Shown: positions 1 through 8,447, counted from the stretch's first letter. The stretch: DNA of 16,264 nucleotides from CAYUAI01 sp964442745 (GCA_964442745.1 CAYUAI010000089.1:1-16264); one strand, 5' to 3'. The notes: generated from the sequence alone by a model not told the origin. Numbers and translations are program-made.

Positions 1-166
1 TAATATGTCTTCTGTTAATCATGTACTGAGAATTAGGTTTAAGTTTTAGATAAATTCACACATAAAAGTAACTTTAACCTATTGTTCAACGGTCGGCACA
101 TCGCTCTGATAGGATCGTGCGATTGGTAACACGATACCTCCCGCCGTCTATCTTGGCATGGAGCAT

Positions 167-1756
167 TCATCGTGAGGCTGAATCTGACTCACGACTATCA
201 ATACCTCGCTCCAACTCCCCTTGCTTGCGAAGCTCTCGCTTTAGAATTTTGCCGGTAGCATTTTTTGGTAATTGCGCCATAAAAACCGCTTTTCTAGGCA
301 GTTGATGCCGGCCTAAAAGGGGTTGACAAAAATCAACAATGTCTTCAAGGGTACATGACTCATCCGGCTTCAATACCACATAAGCTACCGGAATTTCACC
401 TCGCAACTCATCGGGCTCGCCGACAATAGCCACCTCGTGTACTGGAGAAAATTGATATAATACATCCTCTACCGCTTGGGGATACACATTCATGCCATTG
501 ACAATAATCATATCTTTTAATCGATCATCAATATAAAAATAACCTTGCTCGTCCTTATGTCCTAAATCACCAGTGCGTAGCCATTCACCAAAAAAAACTT
601 GCTCGGTTTCTGCGGGTCGATTCCAATAGCCTTTCATCACATTCGGACCCCGCACACAAATCTCACCGATGTTATTGTCTGCCACGACCTTGCCATCTTG
701 ATCCATGATTTGTATCGCCACATCAGGTATCGGCAAGCCCACCGAGGCCGGTTTTCGCAATCCACCAATGGGATTGACACAAGTCACTGGCGAACATTCA
801 CTAGGGCCATCGCCTTCATAAATCATTTTACCAAAACGTGCTTCAAATTTATTCATGATGGCTTGTGGCATGGCAGCCCCTCCTGAGATGCAAAATCGTA
901 TCGATGAAAACTTATCCACCTGCTCATCCGTACTACTCAATAACATATTGTACATGCTCGGCACGCCCAAAAAGATGCTCGCCTTACCCGTAGCGATGGT
1001 GTCCATCACTAAATTAATATCAAATTTAGGCACCGGTAACAATGTGCAACCATACAATAATGGAGTCAGCATACCGACAGTAGAAGCAAAAGAATGAAAC
1101 ATAGGCAATACCACCAGTATGACATCCTCCCCCGGCCTGATAGTCATTGCGGTTTGCACACTCGCGGTATTGCTAACCAAATTCCGATGGGTCAACATCA
1201 CCCCTTTAGGGCGGCCGGTAGTCCCGGAAGTATAAATGATCGAGACAACATCTTGCTCGGTATCACATGTCAATATCGGCGGGGTCTTAGCACAAGATAA
1301 TAACGTGTTAAATTTACGATCTGCGGTCTCCGAGGGATGCTCACCTATGTAGAAATAATATTGCAAAGAAGCCGTATTTTGACGAAATTTTGACACACTA
1401 TTGGCAAACACTTCATGATAAATTATCGCTTTCGCGCCGCTATCGTTGAGAATATATTCAATCTCGCCAGGGGTTAACAATAAGTTAATCGCCACCACCA
1501 CCGCTCCCGCTTTAACTACCCCTAGATAGGTCACGACAAACAGATCAGAGTTTATGCAATATAACGCCACCCGATCACCTGGCTCAATACCTTGCTCAGT
1601 AAGACCCGCCGCCACCTGATCGGATTGTTCCCCAAAACTTGCAAAACTCGTTGTCTGTCCTAAAAAATTAATCGCCGTGCGGTGCGCATATTGTTCCACC
1701 GATGCGTTCAATACTTCATGTAAACTTTTCTGTTGCAGGTCTATACTTGTTGGCAC
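167..1756 (-). CDS. Long-chain fatty acid--CoA ligase (AMP-binding, ANL superfamily)
   Basis: A 529-residue acyl-adenylating enzyme that would join a carboxylic acid, probably a medium or long fatty acid, to CoA with ATP via an acyl-AMP intermediate. The phosphate-binding loop YTSGTTGRPKG is at about 175-185, SGGAAMP at 291-297, the adenine-site motif EGDGPSE at 314-320, the hinge region TGDLGHKDEQGYFYIDDR at 395-412, and the C-terminal catalytic lysine in PKNATGK is about residue 503. Length is normal for the family. In the adenine-site motif DGPSE replaces the common YG(L/T)(T/S)E, a variant that could affect substrate choice. The start is GTG, preceded by a purine-rich AAGGGGAAAGG. The gene is divergent from the RND transporter, with about 170 bases between them. 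Family is certain; the exact acid cannot be read from sequence. Confidence 0.93.
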   Translation of the reverse strand: MPTSIDLQQKSLHEVLNASVEQYAHRTAINFLGQTTSFASFGEQSDQVAAGLTEQGIEPGDRVALYCINSDLFVVTYLGVVKAGAVVVAINLLLTPGEIEYILNDSGAKAIIYHEVFANSVSKFRQNTASLQYYFYIGEHPSETADRKFNTLLSCAKTPPILTCDTEQDVVSIIYTSGTTGRPKGVMLTHRNLVSNTASVQTAMTIRPGEDVILVVLPMFHSFASTVGMLTPLLYGCTLLPVPKFDINLVMDTIATGKASIFLGVPSMYNMLLSSTDEQVDKFSSIRFCISGGAAMPQAIMNKFEARFGKMIYEGDGPSECSPVTCVNPIGGLRKPASVGLPIPDVAIQIMDQDGKVVADNNIGEICVRGPNVMKGYWNRPAETEQVFFGEWLRTGDLGHKDEQGYFYIDDRLKDMIIVNGMNVYPQAVEDVLYQFSPVHEVAIVGEPDELRGEIPVAYVVLKPDESCTLEDIVDFCQPLLGRHQLPRKAVFMAQLPKNATGKILKRELRKQGELERGIDSRESDSASR

Positions 1757-1927
1757 GAGCCTTTCCCCTTAATGAAGGTATTCAAAATGTTTGGATTTTA
1801 TTGCCATGCAATCTCATCCTAACAACAATGGAATTACGTGTTACCCATATAATCATGGCCCAGTGGCGCGACTCATGAATGTTTATCACTGGCAAACTAA
1901 TTAGCTGAAACAATTCGGAAATAAACA

Positions 1928-4249
1928 ATGGAAATTGCATCAAAGGAAATAAAGTACGCAAATTGGCTGGTAAGCCACCCGTGGCTTGCATTATTCATCA
2001 GCTTTATCGTCGTTATTTCAACCACAGCGGGTATGTCCAAGCTGGCATTTATCACTGATTACCGCGTATTTTTCTCAGAAGAAAACCCCCAGCTTGTTGC
2101 ATTTGAAAATCTGCAAAACACGTATACAAAAAATGATAATATACTCTACGTCATTAGTCCAAAAGATGGCAAGGTATTCACCCCAGCCACGTTAGCCAGC
2201 ATCGAACAACTCACCGAAGAAGCCTGGCAAACGCCTTATTCCATTCGGGTCGATTCGATCACTAATTTCCAATACACCTATGCCGAAAAAGACGATCTTA
2301 TTGTTGAAAACCTCATTGAAGAGGCCGCCTCATTAACCGATACGGCCCTGGCCCGCGCCCAAAAAATCGCCGTCAATGAGCCATTACTCGTCAATCGTCT
2401 CATTTCACCAAGCTCACACACCACCGGCGTTAATGTCACTGTTCAATTTTCAGACAAAAAAGATGATAATCACGTGTATAGCGCGGTCCAATTTTCACGG
2501 CAACTGGCCGCCAAAATCGAAGCACAAAACCCGAATTTGAAAATTTATTTGACCGGTTTAGTCATCATGGACTACAGCTTTGAAGAATCCTCACGCAAGG
2601 ATTTGCAAACCCTGGTGCCACTCATGTTCCTGGTTAGCATTTTGGTACTGGGCGCATTGCTGCGCACTTTCAGCGGCACCTTTGCAGCGGTACTTATCAT
2701 TACCTTCGCCATCGTCACCGGGATGGGTTTAGCCGGCTGGTTCGGCATTAAACTCACCCCGGCCTCAGTCGCCGCCCCCAACATCATATTAACCTTAGCA
2801 ATTGCCAACAGCGTTCACATTTTAGTCACATTTTTCTACCAAATGCGCCAAGGTGCCGACAAGCAATCCGCCATGGTTGAGAGTTTGCGCGTCAACTTGC
2901 AACCTATCTTTCTCACCAGCATCACCACCACCATTGGCTTTTTAAGCATGAACTTTAGTGATGCCCCCCCCTTTCGGGATCTCGGCAATATTGTCGCCAT
3001 GGGGGTTATGGCCGCCTTTTGTTATGCCATTATTACCCTGCCGGCCCTCATGATGTTACTGCCCGTCCGCGTCAAGAAATCCGACACTCCCGGTGTTCGA
3101 GCCATGGAATTATTGGGTAATTTTGTGATTCGTCGTCGAACGATGTTGCTCTGGTTGACCAGTGCCCTAGCCATTACAATGATCGCTTTTTTACCGCGTA
3201 ACGAATTAAATGATGAGTTTGTCAAATACTTTGATGAATCCGTTGATTTTAGAATCGCTACCGACTTTGCCACAGACAACCTGACTGGCATTTATCAAAT
3301 TGAATTTTCACTCAATGCGGGAAACCCCGGCGGCATTGCTGATCCAGCCTTTCTAAAACAGGTTGAGGCCTTTGCGCAATGGTTTAGCCAACAGCCAGAA
3401 ACACTGCACGTCAACAGCATCACCGACATCTTCAAACGGCTTAATAAGAACTTGCACGGTGACGACGATCAATGGTATCGCCTTCCGCAACAACGCGAGC
3501 TGGCCGCACAATATTTATTGTTATATGAAATGTCACTGCCCTATGGTCTCGATTTAAACAACCAAATCAATGTCGACAAATCCGCCACACGCTTTACTGC
3601 CACCTTAAAGAGCTTGTCAAGCAATCAATTGTTGGCACTTGAGCAACGCGCTAAACATTGGTTAATAAACAATACACCAAGTCATATGCACACCGATAGC
3701 GCCAGCACCACATTGATGTTTGCCCATATTGGCCGGACAAATATTCTCAGTATGTTAATTGGCACGACCATCGCCTTAGTGCTCATTTCTGGCATTCTCA
3801 TTATCGCATTTCGTTCGGTTAAAATCGGCCTGATCAGCTTGGTACCTAATTTAGTCCCCGCCGCCATGGCCTTTGGTGCCTGGGGTTTAATGGTCGGCGA
3901 AGTTGGCCTGGCACTGTCGGTTGTCACCGGTATGACCTTAGGTATTATTGTCGATGATACTGTTCATTTTCTTAGTAAATATTTGCGTGCAAGAAACGAA
4001 CGCGGCAACAGCCCATCTGACGCTGTTCGTTATGCGTTTTCCACGGTTGGCACCGCCTTATGGGTGACCTCTCTGGTACTGATTGCCGGCTTTGCTATGC
4101 TAACATTCTCCAGTTTCAAATTAAACTCAGGCATGGGTCTGTTAACCGCGATAACTATCGCCATTGCACTTATTATTGATTTTCTACTCTTACCTCCATT
4201 GTTAATAAAAATTGAAAACCAAAAGGACACTCATCATGCGACCACCTAA
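1928..4249 (+). CDS. RND superfamily (MMPL-type) transporter
   Basis: A 773-residue inner-membrane protein with the duplicated RND layout: a membrane helix at about 18-36, a periplasmic domain to about 225, a bundle of helices at 225-382, a helix at about 405-423, a second periplasmic domain, and a second helix bundle from about 605 to 762. The conserved MMPL motif is intact in the second half (GIIVDDTVHFLSKYLRARN, Asp676/Asp677 and His680), while the matching site in the first half (AIANSVHILVTFFYQMR) lacks the aspartates. That asymmetry is common in this subgroup. Such proteins use the proton gradient to export lipids or other hydrophobic molecules. The downstream LolA-like gene overlaps by 14 bases, so the two are translated together. 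The acyl-CoA ligase lies divergently upstream, which hints at a lipid substrate. The ribosome site is weak (CGGAAAT). Confidence 0.92.
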   Translation: MEIASKEIKYANWLVSHPWLALFISFIVVISTTAGMSKLAFITDYRVFFSEENPQLVAFENLQNTYTKNDNILYVISPKDGKVFTPATLASIEQLTEEAWQTPYSIRVDSITNFQYTYAEKDDLIVENLIEEAASLTDTALARAQKIAVNEPLLVNRLISPSSHTTGVNVTVQFSDKKDDNHVYSAVQFSRQLAAKIEAQNPNLKIYLTGLVIMDYSFEESSRKDLQTLVPLMFLVSILVLGALLRTFSGTFAAVLIITFAIVTGMGLAGWFGIKLTPASVAAPNIILTLAIANSVHILVTFFYQMRQGADKQSAMVESLRVNLQPIFLTSITTTIGFLSMNFSDAPPFRDLGNIVAMGVMAAFCYAIITLPALMMLLPVRVKKSDTPGVRAMELLGNFVIRRRTMLLWLTSALAITMIAFLPRNELNDEFVKYFDESVDFRIATDFATDNLTGIYQIEFSLNAGNPGGIADPAFLKQVEAFAQWFSQQPETLHVNSITDIFKRLNKNLHGDDDQWYRLPQQRELAAQYLLLYEMSLPYGLDLNNQINVDKSATRFTATLKSLSSNQLLALEQRAKHWLINNTPSHMHTDSASTTLMFAHIGRTNILSMLIGTTIALVLISGILIIAFRSVKIGLISLVPNLVPAAMAFGAWGLMVGEVGLALSVVTGMTLGIIVDDTVHFLSKYLRARNERGNSPSDAVRYAFSTVGTALWVTSLVLIAGFAMLTFSSFKLNSGMGLLTAITIAIALIIDFLLLPPLLIKIENQKDTHHATT

Positions 4250-5048
4250 CATGTGTCACAAAAAGCGCTATCAATTATTCATTATCTTAGGTCTTTATCT
4301 GCTTTCCATCACCTTAGGCCAAGCCCAAACAGCGGAAGAAAAAGGTCTGAGCATTGCCCAAGAAGCCGACCAGCGCGATCTCGGATTTACAGATTATCAA
4401 GCCGAGATGGTCATGGAGTTACGCAACCGACACGGTGAAAAAAGCACCCGCCACCTGCATATTAGTGGCCTAGAAGTTGACAACGATGGAGACAAAACTC
4501 TTTCGATCTTCAATCAACCGAGAGATATCAAAGGCACCGCCATGTTGACCTATTCACACAAGCTCGATCCAGACGATCAATGGTTATATTTGCCGGCTTT
4601 AAAACGTGTAAAACGTATTTCATCACGCAATAAGTCCGGCCCGTTTATGGGGAGTGAATTTGCCTTTGAGGATCTGGGATCTCAAGAAGTAGAAAAATAT
4701 AAATACAAATATTTGCGCGATGAAACCATTGATGGCATAAATTGTTTTGTCGTTGAGCGCACCCCAGAATATAAGTATTCAGGTTATCAACGGCAAGTTG
4801 CCTGGTACGACAAAGCAGAATACCGGCTCATAAAAATTGTTTTCTACGACCGAAAAAATGCCTTATTAAAAACGCTGACTTACCAAGATTACCATCAATA
4901 TCTCAATCGATATTGGCGCGCTAACATCATGAATATAGAAAATCATCAAACCCAAAAAGGCACGACCGTCACCTGGAAAAATTACCGATTTCGCACCGGC
5001 TTAACCGAGCGTAATTTCGATCGTAGCAGCTTAAAGCGTGCCCGCTAA
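4236..5048 (+). CDS. Secreted outer membrane lipoprotein-sorting (LolA-like) protein
   Basis: A 270-residue protein of the LolA-like family often annotated as outer membrane lipoprotein-sorting protein. A basic start and a hydrophobic stretch at about 11-28 end in GQA, so signal peptidase I probably cuts near residue 30, making the protein periplasmic. The family hallmark is clear: DPDDQWLYLPALKRVKRIS followed by a GPFMGSEFAFEDL segment. The fold is a half-barrel that holds hydrophobic ligands. The ATG at 4236 is preferred over an in-frame ATG 24 bases upstream because AAGGAC sits seven bases before it. The start lies inside the end of the RND gene. Partners of this kind usually accompany MMPL/RND exporters, so I infer that it carries or receives a lipid moved by that pump. 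It is not the housekeeping LolA. Confidence 0.9.
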   Translation: MRPPNMCHKKRYQLFIILGLYLLSITLGQAQTAEEKGLSIAQEADQRDLGFTDYQAEMVMELRNRHGEKSTRHLHISGLEVDNDGDKTLSIFNQPRDIKGTAMLTYSHKLDPDDQWLYLPALKRVKRISSRNKSGPFMGSEFAFEDLGSQEVEKYKYKYLRDETIDGINCFVVERTPEYKYSGYQRQVAWYDKAEYRLIKIVFYDRKNALLKTLTYQDYHQYLNRYWRANIMNIENHQTQKGTTVTWKNYRFRTGLTERNFDRSSLKRAR

Positions 5049-5058
5049 ACCGTGACTT

Positions 5059-5092
5059 TAAGGAATGGGCGACGCAATCACTTCCCATTCCT
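5059..5092. terminator. Bidirectional terminator-like hairpin, copy 1 of the AAGGAATGGGC repeat
   Basis: A perfect 9-bp inverted repeat, AGGAATGGG (5061-5069) and CCCATTCCT (5084-5092), with a 14-base loop. It lies between the convergent LolA-like and acyltransferase genes and starts 11 bases after the LolA-like stop. There is no long T run directly after the stem, so factor-independent termination is plausible rather than proven. Bases 5059-5086 are repeated identically (28 bases) at 6049-6076. Confidence 0.6.
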
Positions 5093-5110
5093 AATTTAAC
5101 CTGGATATTT

Positions 5111-5725
5111 TTATTTTTTTCTATATTTAATGATTTTGGCTGGGGCACCTGCAACGACAGAATATTCAGGCACATCTTTTGTTACGATGCTACCAGCCGC
5201 AATGACCGCACCTCGATGAATGACTACACCCGCCGTCACCACCGCATTGGCACCAATCCAAACATCATCACCAATAATCACATCCGCGTTTAACATACCT
5301 TGATTTTTAATCTTTAATGTCGCGTCGTCATACCGATGATTCGAAGCAACAATCATAGTATAGGAGGCGATCCTGACATCGTTTCCGATAATCACATTTC
5401 CACCCCCTAAAACAGATACGTAAGGATTCAATGAACAACTCGAACCAATACGAATCCTTGCTCCAAAGGTTCTAATAATACATCCTTGATGGAGGACACA
5501 CTCGTCTCCAATTTGTACTAGACTGTTTTTTCTTCCCGCATAAATGCTCACGAGCCGACTCATTTTCGTATTTTTACCCACCACAATTCTTGTCACGCCG
5601 TTGAGTATAGTACTTGAGTCCACACTGATATTATGAGGTGTTTTTAGCAAAAGATAAAACAATCGCATCCGATTCTTAATTCGAGGGGAAGGGTTAATAA
5701 ATTTTGATATATTATTGAGCCCCAT
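5111..5725 (-). CDS. Acyltransferase with left-handed beta-helix (hexapeptide repeats)
   Basis: A protein of about 204 residues related to WbbJ/maltose O-acetyltransferase-like enzymes, which usually move an acetyl group from acetyl-CoA to a sugar hydroxyl or amine. From the middle to the end it shows imperfect hexapeptide turns (VQIGDECVLHQGCII, VIIGNDVRIASYTMIV, VIIGDDVWIGANAVV). The SNHRYDD segment carries the usual catalytic histidine, and the typical closing AGSIVTKDVPEYSVVAGAPA is present. A TTG-initiated start 12 bases upstream is possible, but the ATG at 5725 has GGGAGG just before it and is preferred. No glycosyltransferases lie nearby, so a role in surface polysaccharide or lipid decoration is inference. 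It is convergent with the LolA-like gene. Confidence 0.88.
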   Translation of the reverse strand: MGLNNISKFINPSPRIKNRMRLFYLLLKTPHNISVDSSTILNGVTRIVVGKNTKMSRLVSIYAGRKNSLVQIGDECVLHQGCIIRTFGARIRIGSSCSLNPYVSVLGGGNVIIGNDVRIASYTMIVASNHRYDDATLKIKNQGMLNADVIIGDDVWIGANAVVTAGVVIHRGAVIAAGSIVTKDVPEYSVVAGAPAKIIKYRKK

Positions 5726-5744
5726 CACGCCTCCCAAGTTTCAT

Positions 5745-5766
5745 GAGTCATCACGTGCATTCCTTA
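5745..5766 (-). repeat. Partial copy of the AAGGAATGGGC repeat upstream of the acyltransferase
   Basis: On the minus strand this reads TAAGGAATGCACGTGATGAC, close to the left end of the element at 9030 (TAAGGAATGGGCATGTGATA) apart from a 3-base deletion and a few substitutions. It lies just before the ribosome-binding region of the acyltransferase gene. It may be a decayed copy; the match is short. Confidence 0.4.
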
Positions 5767-5970
5767 AAATTTAGCGATAAATGCTGTCAAAAAAAGAAAA
5801 AATGAAGTCTGATCGAAATTTTGATTAAAAATATTGCTATCGACATTGGACAGACTCGCGTTTAAACATCGCGAACAAATTAATTTCACAAGGATTTTTC
5901 TGAAGAAGGGCATACGTTGTTGTATTGCCGACTGAAGAAAATTTTTTGTAGGGTCCAGGTCTCAAGCGAA
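5767..5970. other. AT-rich intergenic region with no gene seen
   Basis: Part of a gap of about 350 bases between the start of the acyltransferase gene and the end of metA, both on the minus strand. It is AT-rich with A and T runs and no convincing reading frame on either strand. It should hold the acyltransferase promoter, but I cannot pick a clear -35/-10 pair. Confidence 0.5.
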
Positions 5971-6040
5971 ATCAAATGCTAGGCTACCTGTCGGTTGATA
6001 CGCAAAAAATGGGTAAAAAAGCGTAGCCTACCAATCAAAT
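5971..6040. repeat. Small inverted-repeat element flanked by a 7-bp direct repeat
   Basis: TAGGCTAC (5980-5987) pairs with GTAGCCTA (6023-6030). A competing inner stem is TACGC (5999-6003) with GCGTA (6021-6025). The whole is bracketed by ATCAAAT at 5971-5977 and 6034-6040, which looks like a target-site duplication. It resembles a REP/mini-palindrome element inserted in the intergenic gap. No coding capacity. Confidence 0.5.
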
Positions 6041-6048
6041 AAATCGCC

Positions 6049-6078
6049 TAAGGAATGGGCGACGCAATCACTTCCCTA
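6049..6078. repeat. Copy 2 of the AAGGAATGGGC repeat, carrying the metA stop codon
   Basis: Bases 6049-6076 are identical to 5059-5086. Unlike copy 1, the second arm is cut short: on the minus strand TTAGG runs straight into GAAGTG, with the GAATG part of the arm missing. The TAG stop codon of metA (6078-6076 on the minus strand) is formed at this end. The near-identity of two copies 1 kb apart points to a dispersed element rather than chance. Confidence 0.7.
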
Positions 6079-7143
6079 ACTCAGCCCAAGCGGATCGGCT
6101 GGATCCACATGCTCCATGAATGGCAACTTGCGATCTTGATTAGTCACTTGATACACTTTACCGATCCAGTTATTGATAATGGCTTCTCCCGTATCATGCC
6201 ACGTGTTATTTAATCGATTCGCGATGAGCTGCTCTGGAAAGTCAGGCAGCGCACGATTTGATCGTTTGGCAATCATAATATTCTCTTGGTATTCTTCAAG
6301 AATGGCTTGCGCTTGAGGACTAAAATAATGATCAGGAAAAGGTGGTTGGTTTTTCCTATCTCCTTGGATAAAACGGTTAATTTCGCGTTTATATTCCTTT
6401 AACAAACTAATTGTATCGTATTCTGGATGACCTTGAAAGTAAACCACTCGAAACTGATCTTCGCTCACCGCTAATTGCACCCCAGCCTCGTCACTCTCGA
6501 CCAAAACATGCAAACCTGCCTGCTCAAACTGTTGTCTGGTAACCTCGTTGTAACGTGAATGTGGCACATCAAATAAGGTATTGACATCATGAATGAGGGG
6601 GTGTTTTTTATTGATGACTCGATGTTCAAAAACACCCCAGCATTTCTCCGATAGACGTTGCCGTTTTTGCTCGTGTCTAAATTGCAACACCGCGTGGGTT
6701 GCCAAACATGAACACAACGTGGATGTCACATTATGATATGCCCAGTCAATAATCTCAATCAGTGGCTGCCAAAAAGGCTCCGCGTCTAAACTCGGCTGGG
6801 TGACATTCGCCCCGGTAATGATGAGTGCATCTAAACCATGGTGTTTGATTTGCTCAAAACTTTCATAATAATTGTCTACATACGCTTGCACTTGCACACT
6901 TCTTTGCAGCTCAGGCAAGGTAAAAGGATGAACATAGAACTGTGCAATCTGGTTGCTTTCACCGATTAATCGAAAAAACTGTCTCTCGGTCGCGGTCAGC
7001 GCACCATCGGGCATCATATTCAAAATACCAATATGCAACTCACGAATGTCCTGATGCATCGCCCGACCAGGTGATAGCAACGCCTCGCCTTCTTTTTTCA
7101 GACGCTCGAATGTTGGCAGCTTAGAATGGGCAACTAATGGCAT
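6076..7143 (-). CDS. metA: Homoserine O-acyltransferase of the MetA/HTS family
   Basis: A 355-residue enzyme of the HTS (PF04204) family, which acylates homoserine with succinyl- or acetyl-CoA as the first committed step of methionine synthesis in the cytosol. The catalytic cysteine is C146 in STLCSCLATH, and the His-Glu pair is H239/E241 in GHPEYD, matching Cys142, His235 and Glu237 of E. coli MetA. Two positions differ. The N-terminal motif reads LNMMPDGALTATE where E. coli has LNLMPKKIETE, so the lysine is lost. The acyl-choice site reads TGANVT (T115) where E. coli has Gly111 and acetyl-specific enzymes have Glu. This fits a divergent MetA-like subgroup. The C-terminal tail beyond about 260 is longer than expected for the core. 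Substrate is therefore less certain than family. It lies 77 bases downstream of the ATPase gene. Confidence 0.85.
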   Translation of the reverse strand: MPLVAHSKLPTFERLKKEGEALLSPGRAMHQDIRELHIGILNMMPDGALTATERQFFRLIGESNQIAQFYVHPFTLPELQRSVQVQAYVDNYYESFEQIKHHGLDALIITGANVTQPSLDAEPFWQPLIEIIDWAYHNVTSTLCSCLATHAVLQFRHEQKRQRLSEKCWGVFEHRVINKKHPLIHDVNTLFDVPHSRYNEVTRQQFEQAGLHVLVESDEAGVQLAVSEDQFRVVYFQGHPEYDTISLLKEYKREINRFIQGDRKNQPPFPDHYFSPQAQAILEEYQENIMIAKRSNRALPDFPEQLIANRLNNTWHDTGEAIINNWIGKVYQVTNQDRKLPFMEHVDPADPLGLS

Positions 7144-7205
7144 TTCATAACAACTCTCTTTTTTCTGTCTGGTTAACGACAGTCATACCACACATAAAAC
7201 ACTCA

Positions 7206-7219
7206 GCCGATCTTCGGTC
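7206..7219 (-). terminator. Weak hairpin after the ATPase gene
   Basis: On the minus strand, directly after the ATPase stop, CCGA-AGA-TCGG forms a short stem-loop followed by GTGTTTT. The stem is only four or five pairs, so it would at most partly reduce readthrough into metA. Confidence 0.3.
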
Positions 7220-7220
7220 A

Positions 7221-8066
7221 TCATGATTGACGAGCAACCACCTGTTCTAACAATTCAATAAAATCCTTCTCATTGGTAACCGTTGCCAATTCACGCGTGG
7301 TCACGGTATATCCATATTCTTTAACGATCTTATCATAACGCGGAATCCGAGCCTTAAATAAACGGGGAAAAACCCAACGAGCAAAGTCATCCGGGTCGAT
7401 GAGAGAAACATAAGTCAAATCCTTATTGCTCATGTATTCTTTCAGTTGTTCGTCCAAAAAACTCTCCCGGTAATAAAGCGGTTTCGGATCGTTTTCTGCA
7501 CGCTTAATCAAAGCTTGTTCATCATCTTCGTCGGCTTTGATATATAAAATTAGGGTATGTTCCGCCAGCAACTGAATGACATCGGGATCATCTAATTCAC
7601 AAACACTCCCCCCCACATCATTGATCAAATGCTGGTAGCCATAAATTTCTTGAGCCTTGCGAATAAACTCAGGGACATCCTTCATGGCGGCAATTTCTGC
7701 TTGCCGATGCAACTCTTGACGACGCTTAAACTCCTTCAATACCAGCCCACCTTGCTCGGGATTACCAATCTTACCCAAAAAACTGGACACGGGATTCAAG
7801 TTATGTACGGTAATATTATTACAAATATAAATAGAATCCGATCGCAACAAATCCCTTAAAAAATGCACTCGCATCGCTTGTTGCTTAATATTATCTAAAA
7901 TCGGCTCATCGAGATAACGCGTACCAATACGATAGTCCCCTGAATAATGAAACCAGTTGCTATTCATCAACATATTTGCCAAACGCGTTTTGCCCACCCC
8001 TGACATACCTAATAATGTCACGCATTTGTTCTTCCACGACTTAAATTCTTCAAGACTTAATTTCAC
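7221..8066 (-). CDS. Conserved P-loop ATPase, function unknown
   Basis: A 281-residue soluble protein. The Walker A motif is GMSGVGKT at residues 20-27, close to the N-terminus as in small kinases and AAA-like NTPases, and is followed by YSGDYRIGTRYL at about 41-52. A possible Walker B-like strand is HLINDVGGSVCEL at about 146-158. The middle (about 110-145) is charged and helical. The C-terminus carries WVFPRLFKARIPRYDKIVKEYGY, which looks like a conserved lid or docking segment. There is no signal peptide or membrane helix. The start is GTG with GAGGTG seven bases before it. I recognise the general type, a conserved proteobacterial ATPase listed simply as ATPase, but not a reaction. It lies upstream of metA on the same strand with a weak hairpin between them; a shared function is not established. 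Confidence 0.85.
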   Translation of the reverse strand: MKLSLEEFKSWKNKCVTLLGMSGVGKTRLANMLMNSNWFHYSGDYRIGTRYLDEPILDNIKQQAMRVHFLRDLLRSDSIYICNNITVHNLNPVSSFLGKIGNPEQGGLVLKEFKRRQELHRQAEIAAMKDVPEFIRKAQEIYGYQHLINDVGGSVCELDDPDVIQLLAEHTLILYIKADEDDEQALIKRAENDPKPLYYRESFLDEQLKEYMSNKDLTYVSLIDPDDFARWVFPRLFKARIPRYDKIVKEYGYTVTTRELATVTNEKDFIELLEQVVARQS

Positions 8067-8330
8067 TCACACCACCTCTAGGACGTTTTTCATCCGCCTA
8101 ATCTCAGCAATCACATGACTCGAAAAAATCAATACCCGCCATTATATACCCTAATGCATACAGATTTTACCGTACCATGGATCATTTGACACTCACTAAT
8201 TCCCCCACCCGCCACAGCTTGACTTAAGCATTTCGAACAAAAATCCATCAAAAATGCCCACTACCACCAAGCCACTGCCGAACATATAAACAACACGATA
8301 CATAAATAGCCCAATCACAGCGATAATGAC
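8067..8330. other. Intergenic region between the ATPase gene and tRNA-Arg, no gene seen
   Basis: A gap between the divergent ATPase gene and the tRNA gene. It must hold the ATPase promoter. Short reading frames here overlap the tRNA or lack a ribosome site and are not supported. Confidence 0.5.
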
Positions 8331-8360
8331 TTGCATCGTCAATACAATTAAGCGTATGAT
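8331..8360 (+). promoter_or_regulatory. Promoter of tRNA-Arg
   Basis: TTGCAT (8331-8336) and TATGAT (8355-8360) are separated by 18 bases and lie 10 bases before the mature tRNA 5' end. The GC-containing ACGCTCG that follows the -10 box is the type of discriminator linked with stringent control of stable RNA genes. Confidence 0.6.
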
Positions 8361-8370
8361 ACGCTCGATT

Positions 8371-8447
8371 GCGCCCGTAGCTCAGTTGGATAGAGTAACT
8401 GGCTTCGAACCAGTTGGTCGGGAGTTCGAATCTCTCCGGGCGCGCCA
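8371..8447 (+). tRNA. tRNA-Arg (anticodon UCG)
   Basis: A complete 77-base tRNA. The acceptor stem GCGCCCG (8371-8377) pairs fully with CGGGCGC (8437-8443), followed by the discriminator G and an encoded CCA (8445-8447). The anticodon stem ACTGG/CCAGT (8398-8402 and 8410-8414) closes the loop CTTCGAA, with anticodon TCG at 8405-8407, which reads arginine codon CGA. The T arm has TTCGAAT in its loop. I saw no second copy of its 3' end in the window, so there is no sign of an island inserted here. Confidence 0.95.

Noticed and set aside
114..135. ATCGTG/CACGAT hairpin beyond the acyl-CoA ligase gene as a terminator
   Set aside because: The stem is six pairs with a 10-base loop, and no T run follows on the minus strand.
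8371..8447. tRNA-Arg as an attachment site of an integrated island
   Set aside because: No integrase gene and no duplicate of the tRNA 3' end was seen in the window.
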